Made by a program: the position numbers and the translations under genes. Below, piece by piece: positions 35,305-45,096 of a stretch of DNA of 64,000 nucleotides; position 1 is the stretch's first letter, and the number at the start of each line of letters is the position of its first letter. The notes beneath the pieces were generated by a model. The model did no database searches, was not told the origin of the DNA, and worked only from the letters and a program-made list of their open reading frames with translations. The stretch is from Methylobacterium mesophilicum (GTDB taxonomy: Bacteria > Pseudomonadota > Alphaproteobacteria > Rhizobiales > Beijerinckiaceae), in contig NZ_BPQU01000009.1 in assembly GCF_022179445.1 (NCBI RefSeq), positions 62,001-126,000 on the forward strand, in the 5' to 3' direction.

Positions 35305-36201
35305 CTACCGCAGCCAATACCCGTCCGGTGCCAGCGGCGCCGGCATCGGCTCGTCCAGCGCGTGGTGGACGATGCGGTCGACGGCCCGGACCATCGCGTC
35401 GAGGGGCAGGTCGTTCGGCTCGGTGCCGAAGGGCTCCTCCAACTCGTCGCCCAGGGCGTCGAGGCCGAAGAACGTGTAGCCGACGAGCGCCACCACGACC
35501 GGCGTCGCCCAGCCGAGTGAGCCGGTGAGGCCCACCGGCAGCAGCAGGCAGTACAGCCAGGCGGTGCGGTAGACGAGCAGCGTGTACGCGAAGGGCAGCG
35601 GCGTGTTGGCGATCCGCTCGCAGGCGGTGTGCACCCCGGACAAAGCCTCGATCCGCGCCTCCAGAAGGCCGAACTGGATGTCGGTCAGGCGCCCGGCCCG
35701 CATCAGCCCGGCGAGGTCGCGGGTCAGGGCGGCCAGGACCGAGTCGGTCGGGTTCGGGCCGCAGAGGTCCGAGCCCGGCGCCTTTCCATCCACGGCCTTG
35801 GCTTCGTCGAGACCGCGCAGGCGGGCATGCAGGCCGTGCGCGAAGGCCGACAGGCGCCGCAGCTGGGGCGCCGCCTCGGCGGCCGGCAACAGGGCCGGCA
35901 GCAGGCGGGCGAGGTTGCGCACCTCGCCGATCAGGCTGCCCCAGGCTTTGCGGGCCTCCCACCAGCGCTCGTAGCAGGCGTTGTTGCGAAAACTCAGGAA
36001 GATCGACAGGGCGAGGCCGACCAGCGTGAACGGCGCGACCCCGGCGGTCACCGGGAAGAAGGCTGGCCAGCGCGCCTCCGCCCAGACCACCAGGCAGGAG
36101 ACCGCGACGATCCCGACGAGTTTTTGGGCCACCCGCGGCAGGATCGAGCCCTGCATCGTGAACAACAGGGTGAACAGGTTGGGCCGGGTGCGGACGATCA
36201 T
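35305..36201 (-). CDS. bestrophin-like (UPF0187/YneE) membrane channel protein
   Basis: 298 residues with family signatures MIVRTRPNLFTLLFTMQGSI, SIFLSFRNNACYERWWEARKAWG, NTPLPFAYTLLVYRT, and GLDALGDELEEPFG followed by NDLPLD near the C-terminus. Four membrane helices are predicted. Eukaryotic bestrophins are chloride channels; bacterial homologues such as KpBest conduct cations. It is convergent with the histidine phosphatase gene (8 bases apart). Confidence 0.9.
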   Translation of the reverse strand: MIVRTRPNLFTLLFTMQGSILPRVAQKLVGIVAVSCLVVWAEARWPAFFPVTAGVAPFTLVGLALSIFLSFRNNACYERWWEARKAWGSLIGEVRNLARLLPALLPAAEAAPQLRRLSAFAHGLHARLRGLDEAKAVDGKAPGSDLCGPNPTDSVLAALTRDLAGLMRAGRLTDIQFGLLEARIEALSGVHTACERIANTPLPFAYTLLVYRTAWLYCLLLPVGLTGSLGWATPVVVALVGYTFFGLDALGDELEEPFGTEPNDLPLDAMVRAVDRIVHHALDEPMPAPLAPDGYWLR

Positions 36202-36438
36202 CGGGGCTTCGCGGCGAAGGGCCGGCCCTCCTGCCCTGCCCTCCCGGCTGCGGCAAGGGGCCGGCCGGACACGACCCCGTGGTCTCCCGCCGCCCGGGGC
36301 TGGGCTGCCCCGCGCGCGTCAGCCCCGAAGGTGACGCCGGGGTTGCCGCGATCGGCCTGACCTCTCCTGTAACTCCCGCGCCTCAAGACGGGATCTGGGA
36401 TGGAAGTCGTGGTTCGGCGGGGCCGTCGGGGTGGCCTC

Positions 36439-38184
36439 CTAGAACGCCGATCCGCGCAAAGCCTCCGGCGGGGCGATCGTCTCCAGGCGATCCAGCGCGG
36501 CCAGCATGCGCACCGAGACGGGCGACCAGCAGGCGGGGCGCTTGTGGACGAAGGCGCTGCGGGCGCGGTGATAGGGCGCGTCCGGCTGATGGAAGTTCCG
36601 ATCCATCTGCGTCAGCTCGTGCCGGCGATAGGCATCGAGCGGCCGGCGATCCTCGTCCTCGGCTCGCTGCAGGCGCTTGCGGTCCGTGAGCGCGGCGTGG
36701 CGTTCCGCCTGCCCTGCGGCGAAGGCCTGGACGGTTCTGGCGAAGTGCTCGGCATCACCCCGGATCGCCTCGTCCGCTAAGCCGATCTCCGCGGCCCGCC
36801 GGCCGCTGATCGGCAGGCATCCCTCGGTCAAATGGACGGCGCGCTCCCAGCCGACCCGGCGGGGCAGGAGATAGGTCCAGTATTCCGAGCCGTAGAGCCA
36901 GCCCATCGTGCGGTAATGCGGATTGAGCACGATGCTGTCCCGGACCAGCACGAAATCCGCGGCCAGCGGCAGGATCGCGCCGCCCGCGCCGGCATTGCGG
37001 CCGAGCGCCGCGACGACGATCATGTCGGTCGCGGTGATGATCTCGCGCACCAGGTCGTCCATCGCGACGATGTTCGCCCAGGATTCCGCGGCCGGGTCGG
37101 CGCTCGCCTCGATCGCGTTGAGATGGATGCCGTTCGACCAGTGGTCGCCGCCCGCCAGCACGATGACCTTGGCGGAACTCTCCGCCGCCTGCCGGAACGC
37201 CGCTTGGAGCCGGCGGCATTGTACCGTGCTCATCGCGCCGTTGTGGAAGTCGAAATGCAGGGTGGCGACAGTGCCGGCCCGCTCGACGCGCACCTCTTCG
37301 ACCGGGTTGGGATGCGCTAGCCCGGCCGGGGCGGCGACGGGCAGGTCGGCCGGGATCCGGTCACCCAGCACGTCCACGGCGCTGCGCTTGATCCCGCCGC
37401 CGCCCTCCAGCTTCGGCTTCAGGCGGCCGATCCAGACCGCGCCGTCGACCGTCGCGCGGCAGATCGCGCCGCTCTCGGATTGGGCGATCACCTGGCCCGG
37501 CGCGCCGCGCAGGTCCGGCTCCGCGCAGGCGGCGTGGAGGAAGACAGGGAGGCCGTAGATCGCGTCGAGCACGCCCGGCATCCCGTCGGCCGCGTGGATC
37601 CGCGCCAGGATTTCGGCGGTCCCGCACCGGTTCCAGTCAATGCACCGATCGGCCTGCTTCATCGACGGACGCAGCCGGCCGAGCGCGGTCGGGGCGGCGT
37701 AATCGAGCGGCCTCGGCCGGAATCCCGGCGTCTGGAGGTTGGCGAGCGCCTCCCACAGGCAGGCGATTGCGGCGTCGATCGCCTCGCGCCGGTAGACGCT
37801 GCTCTTGGGCGCCTGGCGCAGCGGGAAGGTGCGCGTCGCCCAGATCGGGCCGGCATCCATCTCGGCTTCCGCCTGAAGCAGGGTCACGCCCCACCGGTCC
37901 CATCGTTCCTGGATGGCCCAGTCGAGCGCCGAGGCGCCGCGGTCGCCCTCGATGCCGGGATGCACGATCAGCGTCAGGTGCTGGCGCCAGATCCGGTCCG
38001 GGATCGCGCGGGTGAGGAAGGGGGCGATGGTCAGATCCGGCCGGAACGCGGCGAACGCCTCGTCCAGGCGCTGCTCGTCGCCACCGTAGATCTCGACGGC
38101 GACCTCGTATCCGGCATCGGACAGATCGACGAAGAAGCGCTGCGTCATGCTGTTGAACGCAGACGAGACTAAGAGGGCGCGCAT
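36439..38184 (-). CDS. hypX: HypX/HoxX-like formyl-THF hydrolase / enoyl-CoA hydratase fusion
   Basis: 581 residues from ATG 38184 (MRALLVSSAFNSMTQR, the usual HypX start); an in-frame ATG at 38202 is an alternative. The N-terminal half is the formyltransferase fold (TLIVHPGIEGDRGASALDWA, RWGVTLLQAEAEMDAGPIW). The C-terminal half is a crotonase fold (VIVLAGGDHWSNGIHLNAIE, NAGAGGAILPLAADFVLVR). HypX makes CO from formyl-THF via formyl-CoA to supply the CO ligand of NiFe hydrogenase in air. No hydrogenase structural or hyp gene is present in the window, so this is an orphan copy here. The upstream region is AT-rich. Confidence 0.88.
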   Translation of the reverse strand: MRALLVSSAFNSMTQRFFVDLSDAGYEVAVEIYGGDEQRLDEAFAAFRPDLTIAPFLTRAIPDRIWRQHLTLIVHPGIEGDRGASALDWAIQERWDRWGVTLLQAEAEMDAGPIWATRTFPLRQAPKSSVYRREAIDAAIACLWEALANLQTPGFRPRPLDYAAPTALGRLRPSMKQADRCIDWNRCGTAEILARIHAADGMPGVLDAIYGLPVFLHAACAEPDLRGAPGQVIAQSESGAICRATVDGAVWIGRLKPKLEGGGGIKRSAVDVLGDRIPADLPVAAPAGLAHPNPVEEVRVERAGTVATLHFDFHNGAMSTVQCRRLQAAFRQAAESSAKVIVLAGGDHWSNGIHLNAIEASADPAAESWANIVAMDDLVREIITATDMIVVAALGRNAGAGGAILPLAADFVLVRDSIVLNPHYRTMGWLYGSEYWTYLLPRRVGWERAVHLTEGCLPISGRRAAEIGLADEAIRGDAEHFARTVQAFAAGQAERHAALTDRKRLQRAEDEDRRPLDAYRRHELTQMDRNFHQPDAPYHRARSAFVHKRPACWSPVSVRMLAALDRLETIAPPEALRGSAF

Positions 38185-38202
38185 CGCAGGTATCCAAGAC
38201 AT

Positions 38203-38521
38203 CGACAGTGAGTTCGAGTCCCGTCCCGGATTTTCCCGCCCTTATGACCTCTGGTTATCGATTGTGATTGCCGAAAAGGTGAATTTTTTGAGAATAACCG
38301 TAAAAACGAAGCGATTCCCTGCAGCGATCAAGAACTAGTCTGCGGGAAGACATGGGGCAAGCCGTAAATCCGCTTGCCCGGCATGCGTTTCACACGGCCG
38401 ATGGTACGGTGTCTTCACCGATCCGAATAGAAGGACGGCCGCGCAACGGGGTTTGCTTGTCCGCGGTGCCGAAAGCCACCGATGTCCTGAGAGCCGGCGG
38501 TGACCGTTCGAGCTGGCGCCC
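38203..38521. other. intergenic region between hypX and the ROK kinase gene
   Basis: About 320 bases, with an AT-rich section at 38240-38340 that is likely promoter DNA for hypX (minus). No terminator with a T-run, small gene or RNA is evident. Confidence 0.4.
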
Positions 38522-39454
38522 TCAGTCGGCTTCCCACAGCCAGGCCGCCCCGCGCACCCCGGAGGCGTCGCCGTGAAGGCTGGCGCGCACGGGGGTGTCG
38601 AAGGCGTCGGAGAAGACGTGCGGGGCGATCGCACCGGGCAAACCGGCGATCAGCTCGGGGATGCGCGACAGGCCGCCGCCGATCACGATCACGTCCGGAT
38701 CGAGCAGGTTGACCACCTGGGCCGCGGCGCGCCCGAGCCGGTCGAGATGCGTCGCGAGGGTTTTCCGCGCGTCGCCGTCACCGTCGCGGGCGGCGGAGAC
38801 GACGGCCTCGGCGGTGCCATGGCGGCCGTGACGCCGGGCATGGTCGGCGGCGAGGCCGGGCCCGGACAGCCAGGTCTCGACGCAGCCCCGGCGACCGCAA
38901 TAGCAATCCGGTCCGGGCCGCTCGTCGGGGGTGGGTGCCGGCAGGGGGCCGTGGCCCCACTCGCCCGCGATGCCGTTGCGGCCGGTGAGCACGCGGCCGT
39001 CGATGGCGATGCCCGATCCGACCCCTGTGCCCAGGATCACCGCCCAGACCACCCGGGCGCCGGACCCGGCGCCGTCGACCGCCTCCGAGACCGCGAGGCA
39101 ATTGGCGTCGTTCTCGATCCGGACCGGGCGGTCGAGCCGCCGCGCGAGGTCGATCCCGAACGGATGACCGTTGAGCCAGTGGGAGTTGGCGTTGCGCACG
39201 AGGCCGGTCGCCGGCGACAGGCTGCCGGGCATGCCGACGCCGACGCTGCAAGGCGCGCGGGACGGGGTGCCGGCTTCGGATTCCAGGCGCTCCACCAGGG
39301 CGGCTAGGGCCTCGAGGGTGCCCCGGTAATCGCCGCGCGGGGCCGGGACCCGGGCCTCGGCCAGGGTCGCGCCGCGGGAATCCAGCACGATCCCGGCGAT
39401 CTTGGTGCCGCCGAGATCGATGCCGAGGCGCGCCCGCCCGCTGGGCGCCGGCAT
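38522..39454 (-). CDS. ROK-family sugar kinase
   Basis: 310 residues from ATG 39454, which overlaps the dctA stop as TGATG. The phosphate loop is LGIDLGGTKIAGIVLD, the ADP/sugar site DANCLAVSEAVDG, and the zinc-binding ROK signature is CYCGRRGCVETWLSGPG. DPDVIVIGGGLSRIPEL closes the C-terminal lobe. ROK kinases phosphorylate glucose, fructose, N-acetylglucosamine or N-acetylmannosamine; a helix-turn-helix is absent, so this is an enzyme and not a repressor. Translational coupling to a C4-dicarboxylate carrier is an uncommon pairing. Confidence 0.92.
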   Translation of the reverse strand: MPAPSGRARLGIDLGGTKIAGIVLDSRGATLAEARVPAPRGDYRGTLEALAALVERLESEAGTPSRAPCSVGVGMPGSLSPATGLVRNANSHWLNGHPFGIDLARRLDRPVRIENDANCLAVSEAVDGAGSGARVVWAVILGTGVGSGIAIDGRVLTGRNGIAGEWGHGPLPAPTPDERPGPDCYCGRRGCVETWLSGPGLAADHARRHGRHGTAEAVVSAARDGDGDARKTLATHLDRLGRAAAQVVNLLDPDVIVIGGGLSRIPELIAGLPGAIAPHVFSDAFDTPVRASLHGDASGVRGAAWLWEAD

Positions 39455-40851
39455 CACTCCGCCGCGGCGACCTTGGTGACCTTGGTGTCGGTCCCCATCG
39501 GCTGCGGCGCGTGGTCGGAGATGTCGGTGCCGATCGCGACCGGGTGGGCCATGACCTCGTTGAGCTTGGCCATGTCGAGCTCGCCCTCCCAGCGGCTGAC
39601 CACCACGCAGGCGACGCCGTTGCCGACGAGGTTGGTGAGCGCGCGGCACTCGGACATGAACTTGTCGATACCGAGCACCAGGGTCATGGCGGCGACCGGG
39701 ACCGGGCTGTTCGGGATCGCCGAGAGCGTGGCCGCCAGGGTGATGAAGCCGGCACCCGTGACGCCGGAGGCGCCCTTCGAGGTCAGCATCGCCACCAGGA
39801 TGATCGTCGCGTATTGCGCGAAGGTCAGGTCCGCACCCACCGCCTGCGCGAGGAACAGCGTGGCGAGCGTCATGTAGATGTTGGTGCCGTCGAGGTTGAA
39901 CGAGTAGCCGGTCGGGACCACGAGGCCGACCACCGAATCCGAGGCGCCGAGCCGGCGCATCTTGGTCATCAGCTGCGGCAGCACGGTCTCCGATGAGGAC
40001 GTGCCGACCACGATCAGCAACTCGTCCTTGATGTAGGCGAGGAAGCGGAAGATCGAGAAGCCCGCGACCTTGGCGATGCTGCCCAGCACCACGACCACGA
40101 ACAGGATCGCGGTGACGTAGAAGGTGCCGACCAGCCAGGCGAGGTCGTAGACCTTCTGGATGCCGTACTCGCCGATCGTGAACGCCATGGCGCCGAAGGC
40201 GCCCACGGGGGCGAGCTTCACCACGATGCCGATGATCTTGAAGAAGATCTGCCCGGCGGTGTCGATCGCGCTGTTCACCGCGGCGGCGCGCGCGCCGAGG
40301 CTGGTGACGACGACGCCGGTGAGGATCGAGATCAGCAGCACCTGCAGTAGGTCGCCGGTGGCGAAGGGATCGAAGAAGCTTTTGGGGATGATCGCCAGGA
40401 TGTGGGCGACGGTGGAATCGGCCGCCGCCTTGTTGGCGTAGCTCGCGACCTTGCTGGCATCGAGCTTCGTCGGGTCGGCGTTGAAGCCGGCGCCGGGCCG
40501 GATCACCTCGCCGACCAGCACGCCGATCAACAGGGCCAGGGTGGAGACGACCTCGAAATAGACCAGCGCCTTCACGCCGACCCGGCCGACCTTCTTGAGA
40601 TCGCCGACCGACGCGATGCCGTGCACGATGGTGCAGAAGATGATCGGCGCGATCATCATCTTGATCAGGCCGATGAAGGCGTCGCCGAGCCACTTCATCG
40701 CCTTGCCGGTGGCCGGGTCGTACCAGCCGAGCAGGACGCCGAGCACGATGGCGATCAGGACCTGGATATAGAGGACCTTGTACCAGGGCTCGCGGGGAGC
40801 GCCGGGCGCAGTGGTCGCGTGGGTTGCGTGTGCCATATCCATCCCGTGCAC
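39454..40851 (-). CDS. dctA: C4-dicarboxylate/proton symporter DctA
   Basis: 465 residues if the GTG at 40851 is used; ATGs at 40842 and 40836 are nearly as good. It belongs to the DAACS (glutamate/dicarboxylate:cation symporter) family with signature serine-rich hairpin [33 protein letters not shown], and [16 protein letters not shown]. Eight transmembrane helices and two re-entrant hairpins are expected. It imports succinate, malate and fumarate. No DctB/DctD two-component genes or clear sigma-54 promoter are beside it. It is co-translated with the ROK kinase downstream. Confidence 0.95.
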   Translation of the reverse strand: MHGMDMAHATHATTAPGAPREPWYKVLYIQVLIAIVLGVLLGWYDPATGKAMKWLGDAFIGLIKMMIAPIIFCTIVHGIASVGDLKKVGRVGVKALVYFEVVSTLALLIGVLVGEVIRPGAGFNADPTKLDASKVASYANKAAADSTVAHILAIIPKSFFDPFATGDLLQVLLISILTGVVVTSLGARAAAVNSAIDTAGQIFFKIIGIVVKLAPVGAFGAMAFTIGEYGIQKVYDLAWLVGTFYVTAILFVVVVLGSIAKVAGFSIFRFLAYIKDELLIVVGTSSSETVLPQLMTKMRRLGASDSVVGLVVPTGYSFNLDGTNIYMTLATLFLAQAVGADLTFAQYATIILVAMLTSKGASGVTGAGFITLAATLSAIPNSPVPVAAMTLVLGIDKFMSECRALTNLVGNGVACVVVSRWEGELDMAKLNEVMAHPVAIGTDISDHAPQPMGTDTKVTKVAAAE

Positions 40852-41429
40852 GGTTGCCGTGCAGCCTCCCGATTTGCCGGCACGCTAGCGATAATCGTTC
40901 CCCGCCTCAACGGCGGCTCCGCCTCACTCCGCGAACGAAGTGTGACAAAAACCTGTCGATCCCCGGCCGAAAGATGACTGCTGCGGATATTCATCCGCCA
41001 ACCTAGTCGATCCAGGCCAACCGGATCGAATCAAGGTTGCGAACGCGACCGCCGGATATGCTTCCTCGTCCCCACGCGCCTGCGGCGCCGGGGGCATGGC
41101 TCAAGAAAACCCAATCGCGCCGGACGCGGGATGCCGCGGGAACCCAGGTGTCGGCCAGATACGCGCGGGATCCGATCCCCGCCGATCACCGCGACTCCGT
41201 GTTGGCGGTCACCGCCCCATCCTCCCGGTCCGCCGGTCAGCCACCGGACGGACCGCCGAGGAGCACCGCGGGATCACTCCCGCAGCGACGACGGACGGGT
41301 GACGGCTAGTGAGAACAAGACAGGAATTTTGTTAAGAGCGGCGTGCCAGTCGATGGGTCTGCATCCGCGAACGCTCCGCTCGGTTGCCGCGCTGCGCCCG
41401 CGATGGCGGCGGAGACCGGGGAGCGCTCC
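40852..41429. other. gene-free stretch between dctA and rsmB
   Basis: About 580 bases. The part next to dctA (40852-40990) should hold its promoter. Short plus-strand frames near 41037-41309 have Arg/Pro-rich shadow composition and no ribosome site. No RNA gene or repeat seen. Confidence 0.4.
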
Positions 41430-42803
41430 TCACCCCACGCGCTCGAGCCGGCTCGCGAAGAAGCCGTCCAGGCCGCCGCGGGCGCCCGGGACCTCGGGCA
41501 GGTGGCACGGCAGGGTGCGCAGGTCGCCGTTGCCATCGATCATCTCGGTCGCGCCGCCGATCTCCTCCGCCCGCACCGGCACGCGCGCGAAGCGGGTGTC
41601 CCGGGCCAGGAAGGCGGCGATCTGCGCCTCGCCCTCCTCGGGCTCCAGCGAACAGGTGCAGTAGACCAGCCGGCCGCCCGGGCGCACCAACTCGGCCGCG
41701 CTCTGGAGGAGCCTGACCTGGAGCAGCGACAGCCGGATGATGTCGGACTTCGACTTGGTCCAGGCCACGTCGGGGTGGCGCCGGATCGTGCCGGTGGCCG
41801 AGCACGGGGCGTCGAGCAGCACCGCGTCGTGGTCCTGGGCCTGGAAGGCCAGGGCGTCGGAGACCGCGATCTCGACGTCGAGGCCGAGCCTGGCGACGTT
41901 CTCGCGGAGGCGCTCCAGCCGCGGCGCCGAGCGGTCGACCGCCGTCACCCGCGCACCGGTGGCGGCGAGCTGCATCGTCTTGCCGCCCGGCGCGGCACAG
42001 AGATCGAGCACCCGGGCGCCCGCCTGCGGGGCAAGCAGCCGCGCAGGGATCGCCGCGGCGGCGTCCTGCACCCACCAGGCACCCTCTTGGAAGCCGGGCA
42101 GGTCGGGGATCGCCGGCCCGTTTTCCGGCAGCCGGAGGGAGCCGGTCGGCAGGCGCACCGCACCGAGCGGCTCGACCCATGCGGCCGCGTCGCCGCGCGG
42201 GGTCAGGTCGATCGCCGCCCCGGCGAGATGGGCCTGCGCGATGGCGGCCGCCCGCTGCGGTCCGTAGGCCGAGACCCAGCGGCTCGCCAGCCAGTCCGGC
42301 GTGTTGACCGCCAGCGCGTCGGCGGAGGCGGCCAGGATCGCGTCGCGCTCCCGCACGACCCGGCGCAGCACCGCGTTGACCAGGCCTGCGAGATGCGCGG
42401 TGCGGTTGTCTCCCTTGGCGAGTCGCACCGCGCAATCGACCGCGGCGTGGTCGGGGACCGCAAGGTCGAGGATCTGGGCGGTCGCGGTGGCGAGCAGCGC
42501 GGTCAGCCGGGGCTTGTCGACCGGCAGCCCGCGCTCGAGCCGGGCGGCCAGGGCCGCCCGGATCAGGCCGTAGCGCCGGAAGGTCGCCACCGCGATCGCC
42601 CGGGCCAGGCCCGCGTCGGCGGGGCTCAAGGTCTCCGTCCGGATCGCCTGGGCCAGGGTCTCCTCGAGGGCCGGGGGGCGCTCCTGGCCGATGATCTCGG
42701 CCACCGCATTCAGGGCGGCCCGCCGGGCGCCGAGCCCCGCGGTGTCGGGCGTACCCGTCGATGTCTCGACCGGAATGTTGCGGCCTGTGTCCCGCGATGC
42801 CAC
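41430..42803 (-). CDS. rsmB: 16S rRNA (cytosine-C5)-methyltransferase RsmB/NOP family
   Basis: 457 residues starting at GTG 42803, with AGGAG 5 bases upstream; the frame continues further upstream only as shadow. The N-terminal NusB-like helical domain (AALNAVAEIIGQERPPALEE ... AVDCAVRLAKGDNRTAHLAGLVNAVLR, about 30-150) is followed by a Rossmann methyltransferase: SAM loop LDLCAAPGGKTMQLA, catalytic PCS motif LDAPCSATGTIRRHPD, and the second cysteine in YCTCSLEPEEGE. The enzyme methylates C967 of 16S rRNA. It is divergent from the DUF1674 gene. Confidence 0.94.
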   Translation of the reverse strand: MASRDTGRNIPVETSTGTPDTAGLGARRAALNAVAEIIGQERPPALEETLAQAIRTETLSPADAGLARAIAVATFRRYGLIRAALAARLERGLPVDKPRLTALLATATAQILDLAVPDHAAVDCAVRLAKGDNRTAHLAGLVNAVLRRVVRERDAILAASADALAVNTPDWLASRWVSAYGPQRAAAIAQAHLAGAAIDLTPRGDAAAWVEPLGAVRLPTGSLRLPENGPAIPDLPGFQEGAWWVQDAAAAIPARLLAPQAGARVLDLCAAPGGKTMQLAATGARVTAVDRSAPRLERLRENVARLGLDVEIAVSDALAFQAQDHDAVLLDAPCSATGTIRRHPDVAWTKSKSDIIRLSLLQVRLLQSAAELVRPGGRLVYCTCSLEPEEGEAQIAAFLARDTRFARVPVRAEEIGGATEMIDGNGDLRTLPCHLPEVPGARGGLDGFFASRLERVG

Positions 42804-42860
42804 TTCTACTCCTGAACCCGATGATCCGCTGACACACGCCCTCACACCCGAGCGACCGCG

Positions 42861-43085
42861 ATGCAAGACCCGAACGGACAGGATGCGACCGATGGCGCCG
42901 CCGCGGCCCCGCGCAAACTCAGCCCTGCGGCCGAGCGTGCCCTGGCCGAGGCGGCCGAGCGCCGGGCCGCGATCGACGCCCGCGCGGCCGCGATCCGTGC
43001 CGCTCCGGAGCATCTCGGCCGCGGCGGCCTTGAGCCGGTGCGCTACCAGGATTGGGAGGTGAAGGGTCTCGCGGTCGATTTCTGA
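42861..43085 (+). CDS. DUF1674 protein (succinate dehydrogenase assembly factor 4 family)
   Basis: 74 residues. The C-terminus carries the family motif LGRGGLEPVRYQDWEVKGLAVDF in two parts (GLEPVRYQDWE, KGLAVDF at the end), and the middle is a charged helix (KLSPAAERALAEAAERR). The mitochondrial homologue SDHAF4 protects flavinated SdhA before assembly, so a similar role with succinate dehydrogenase is inferred. It is complete, of normal length, and divergent from rsmB. Confidence 0.92.
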   Translation: MQDPNGQDATDGAAAAPRKLSPAAERALAEAAERRAAIDARAAAIRAAPEHLGRGGLEPVRYQDWEVKGLAVDF

Positions 43086-43099
43086 GCCGCCCCCCGACC

Positions 43100-44110
43100 C
43101 TACTCCGCGGGCACGCCGTCGAAGACCGTCGGCGGCGGCTCGGCCCGGGCCTCCGCCGCGCCGGCTCCGAACCGGCGGTACCAGAGCCCGGTGAGGATCG
43201 GCACCAGGATCGACGTGACGATGATGCAGATCGTCACCAGCACCGTGGCGGTCTGCGCCGCCGGGGCGAATTGCGGCGCCACCGCCGCGATCGCCAGCGG
43301 GTTGGCGGCGGCCGCCCCGGCGGTGGACGAGGCCGCGAGCCCCGCCGTCCCGGTTCCGCCCCCGATGGCCCTGTCGGCCAGGATCAGCGGGATGCCGGTG
43401 AGCACGATGACCGCCAGCGCGAGGACGATCCCGAGCCCGGCGAGGGGCGAGAGCAGGTTGTTGAGATCCACCGTGTTGCCGAGCGCGAAGGCGAAGAACG
43501 GGATCATCAGCTGGCCGCCCGGGGCGAACAGGGCGCGCAGCTTCGGATCGAGGTTGCCGAGCAGGAAGCCGACCAGGAACGGCAGCACTGCGCCGGCGAA
43601 GATCTGCGGCTCGAAATGGGCCGCCCCGGAGGCGCCCAGGATGATCATGCTCATCAGCGGGCCGGACTCGATCGAGGTCAGGATGAACGCGCCCGCCTCC
43701 TCCCGGCTGCCGTAGGTCTGCATCAGGGAGGCGTAGAGGCCGCCATTGGTCATATCCATCGCGCAGACGATCGCGAGGATCGACAGCCCCGCGAAGAAGC
43801 CGGTCTGGATGCCCTCGGGCGGGATGAACAGCGCGGCGACCAGCACGATCGCCCAGGCCGACAGCAGCTTGGTCAGCACCAGGGTGCCGGACTTGCGCAG
43901 GACGGTGCCGGTCGCCTTCAGGCTGACCGACGCGCCCATGCAGAAGAACCAGACCGCCAGGATCGGGATCACCCCGGTCATGATCCCTTGCGTGAAGCCC
44001 TTGAAATAGGCCGGCGCTCCCGGCGCGAACGTCTTGCACAGGGCGCCCAGCAGGAGCGGGACCAGCATGAGGCCACCGGGAATCCTGTCGATCGCCGCCT
44101 TGATCTGCAT
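43100..44110 (-). CDS. 2-keto-3-deoxygluconate permease-type transporter (KdgT family)
   Basis: 336 residues from ATG 44110, with GGAGGG 7 bases upstream. Opens [23 protein letters not shown] and has [54 protein letters not shown] and [13 protein letters not shown], as in the KdgT family. About ten membrane helices. The family imports 2-keto-3-deoxygluconate and related uronate products by proton symport. The C-terminus has a low-complexity Ala/Glu/Pro tail. Its substrate may relate to the sugar-acid locus at 19.9-28.1 kb; that is inference. Confidence 0.9.
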   Translation of the reverse strand: MQIKAAIDRIPGGLMLVPLLLGALCKTFAPGAPAYFKGFTQGIMTGVIPILAVWFFCMGASVSLKATGTVLRKSGTLVLTKLLSAWAIVLVAALFIPPEGIQTGFFAGLSILAIVCAMDMTNGGLYASLMQTYGSREEAGAFILTSIESGPLMSMIILGASGAAHFEPQIFAGAVLPFLVGFLLGNLDPKLRALFAPGGQLMIPFFAFALGNTVDLNNLLSPLAGLGIVLALAVIVLTGIPLILADRAIGGGTGTAGLAASSTAGAAAANPLAIAAVAPQFAPAAQTATVLVTICIIVTSILVPILTGLWYRRFGAGAAEARAEPPPTVFDGVPAE

Positions 44111-44326
44111 GGCGCGTCCCTCCGGTCGATTCGTCGACGCGCCGGACCCGGGCGGATCCGCGGCGTCGCGCCGGCCCACGCCTCTGTCGGGCGCCTTGTC
44201 GAACCGGTTCCACATCCTGTTGTCGCCCCCGGGGGCCGTCAAGCGGCGACCCGGGCCGAGGCCGCGACACCGGGCGCGGAACGTCGCGGGCCGGGCGCCG
44301 TTGGGCTGGTTCACCGACAGGAGACG

Positions 44327-44638
44327 ATGATGGCGACGAAGGTATCGGCCCACGGTGCGGCCGCTGGACCGCACGGCGAGATCACCCTGGCCCGGGGCGA
44401 GCGGCTCGGCATGCGCATGTGGCGGGCCGAGGAGCCGAACGCCGACAAGCCGATGACGTCCTCGCCCCACGAGACCGTGGGCTACGTCATCAGCGGCCGG
44501 GCCGAGCTGGTCGTCGGCGGCGAGACGGTCGCGCTCGCGCCGGGGGATTCCTACTGCGTGCCGGCCGGCGCCGAGCACACCTACCGGATCCTCGAGACCT
44601 TCACGTCGGTCGAGGCGACGGCGCCGCCGGCGAAGTGA
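44327..44638 (+). CDS. small cupin-domain protein
   Basis: 103 residues; two tandem ATGs (44327, 44330), with GGAG upstream. It is a single cupin barrel: motif 1 [19 protein letters not shown], then [20 protein letters not shown]. Likely metal ligands are H48, E49 and H84, though the first motif has fewer histidines than usual. Function unknown. It is divergent from the KdgT-type permease gene, and small cupins near sugar-acid genes often bind or isomerise uronates, which makes a link possible but untested. Confidence 0.85.
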   Translation: MMATKVSAHGAAAGPHGEITLARGERLGMRMWRAEEPNADKPMTSSPHETVGYVISGRAELVVGGETVALAPGDSYCVPAGAEHTYRILETFTSVEATAPPAK

Positions 44639-44662
44639 GGGCGATCACATAAGGGCGGGCCC

Positions 44663-44690
44663 GGATCCCTGTGGCTTGTTCCAGGGATCC
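44663..44690 (+). terminator. stem-loop after the cupin gene
   Basis: Perfect 9-base arms GGATCCCTG (44663-44671) and CAGGGATCC (44682-44690) with a 10-base loop, 25 bases after the cupin stop. There is no T-run, so intrinsic termination is uncertain. Confidence 0.4.
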
Positions 44691-44739
44691 ATGATCACGG
44701 ATGCATGCGGGCTGAGCCCGCGTGCTGTATACTTGCGGA

Positions 44740-45096
44740 ATGAGCCATGCGCTTGCTCCGGACCGTCTGTCGCCCTCGCTCGCTGCAATCGTCGCGCGTC
44801 TGCGTAGGGTCGCACCCGTCGAGCGCGTGATCCTGTTCGGCAGCCGTGCCCGGGGAGACCACGACGACCACAGTGACTGGGACCTGTGTGTTCTGCTGGA
44901 CGACGATATTCCGTCAGGCCGCTATACGCCGGCGTCCCTGTGGGCGGCCGTTCGCGATCTCGGCACGTCGATCCAGCTAGTCCCGATGCGCAGAAGCGTC
45001 TTCGAGGCCCGCCGTCTCGACATCAACGCACTCGCGCATGACGTCGCCGAGGAGGGTATCGTCCTCTACGACAAGGCGGCGGAGGCCCCGCTTTGA
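44740..45096 (+). CDS. MNT-type nucleotidyltransferase (antitoxin-like)
   Basis: 118 residues from ATG 44740; a GTG at 44722 gives six more residues that are not needed. The minimal nucleotidyltransferase motif is complete: VILFGSRARGDHDDHSDWDLCVLL, given as GSRARG, then D in SDWDL as metal ligands. A TGTATACT extended -10 lies 11 bases before the ATG. It overlaps the next gene by 4 bases (TTGA), the common arrangement of MNT/HEPN modules, in which the MNT protein AMPylates or neutralises the HEPN protein. The function of this pair is inferred. Confidence 0.85.
   Translation: MSHALAPDRLSPSLAAIVARLRRVAPVERVILFGSRARGDHDDHSDWDLCVLLDDDIPSGRYTPASLWAAVRDLGTSIQLVPMRRSVFEARRLDINALAHDVAEEGIVLYDKAAEAPL

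Noticed and set aside
41037..41309. Short plus-strand frames upstream of dctA
   Set aside because: Arg/Pro-rich shadow composition in all frames and no start signal.
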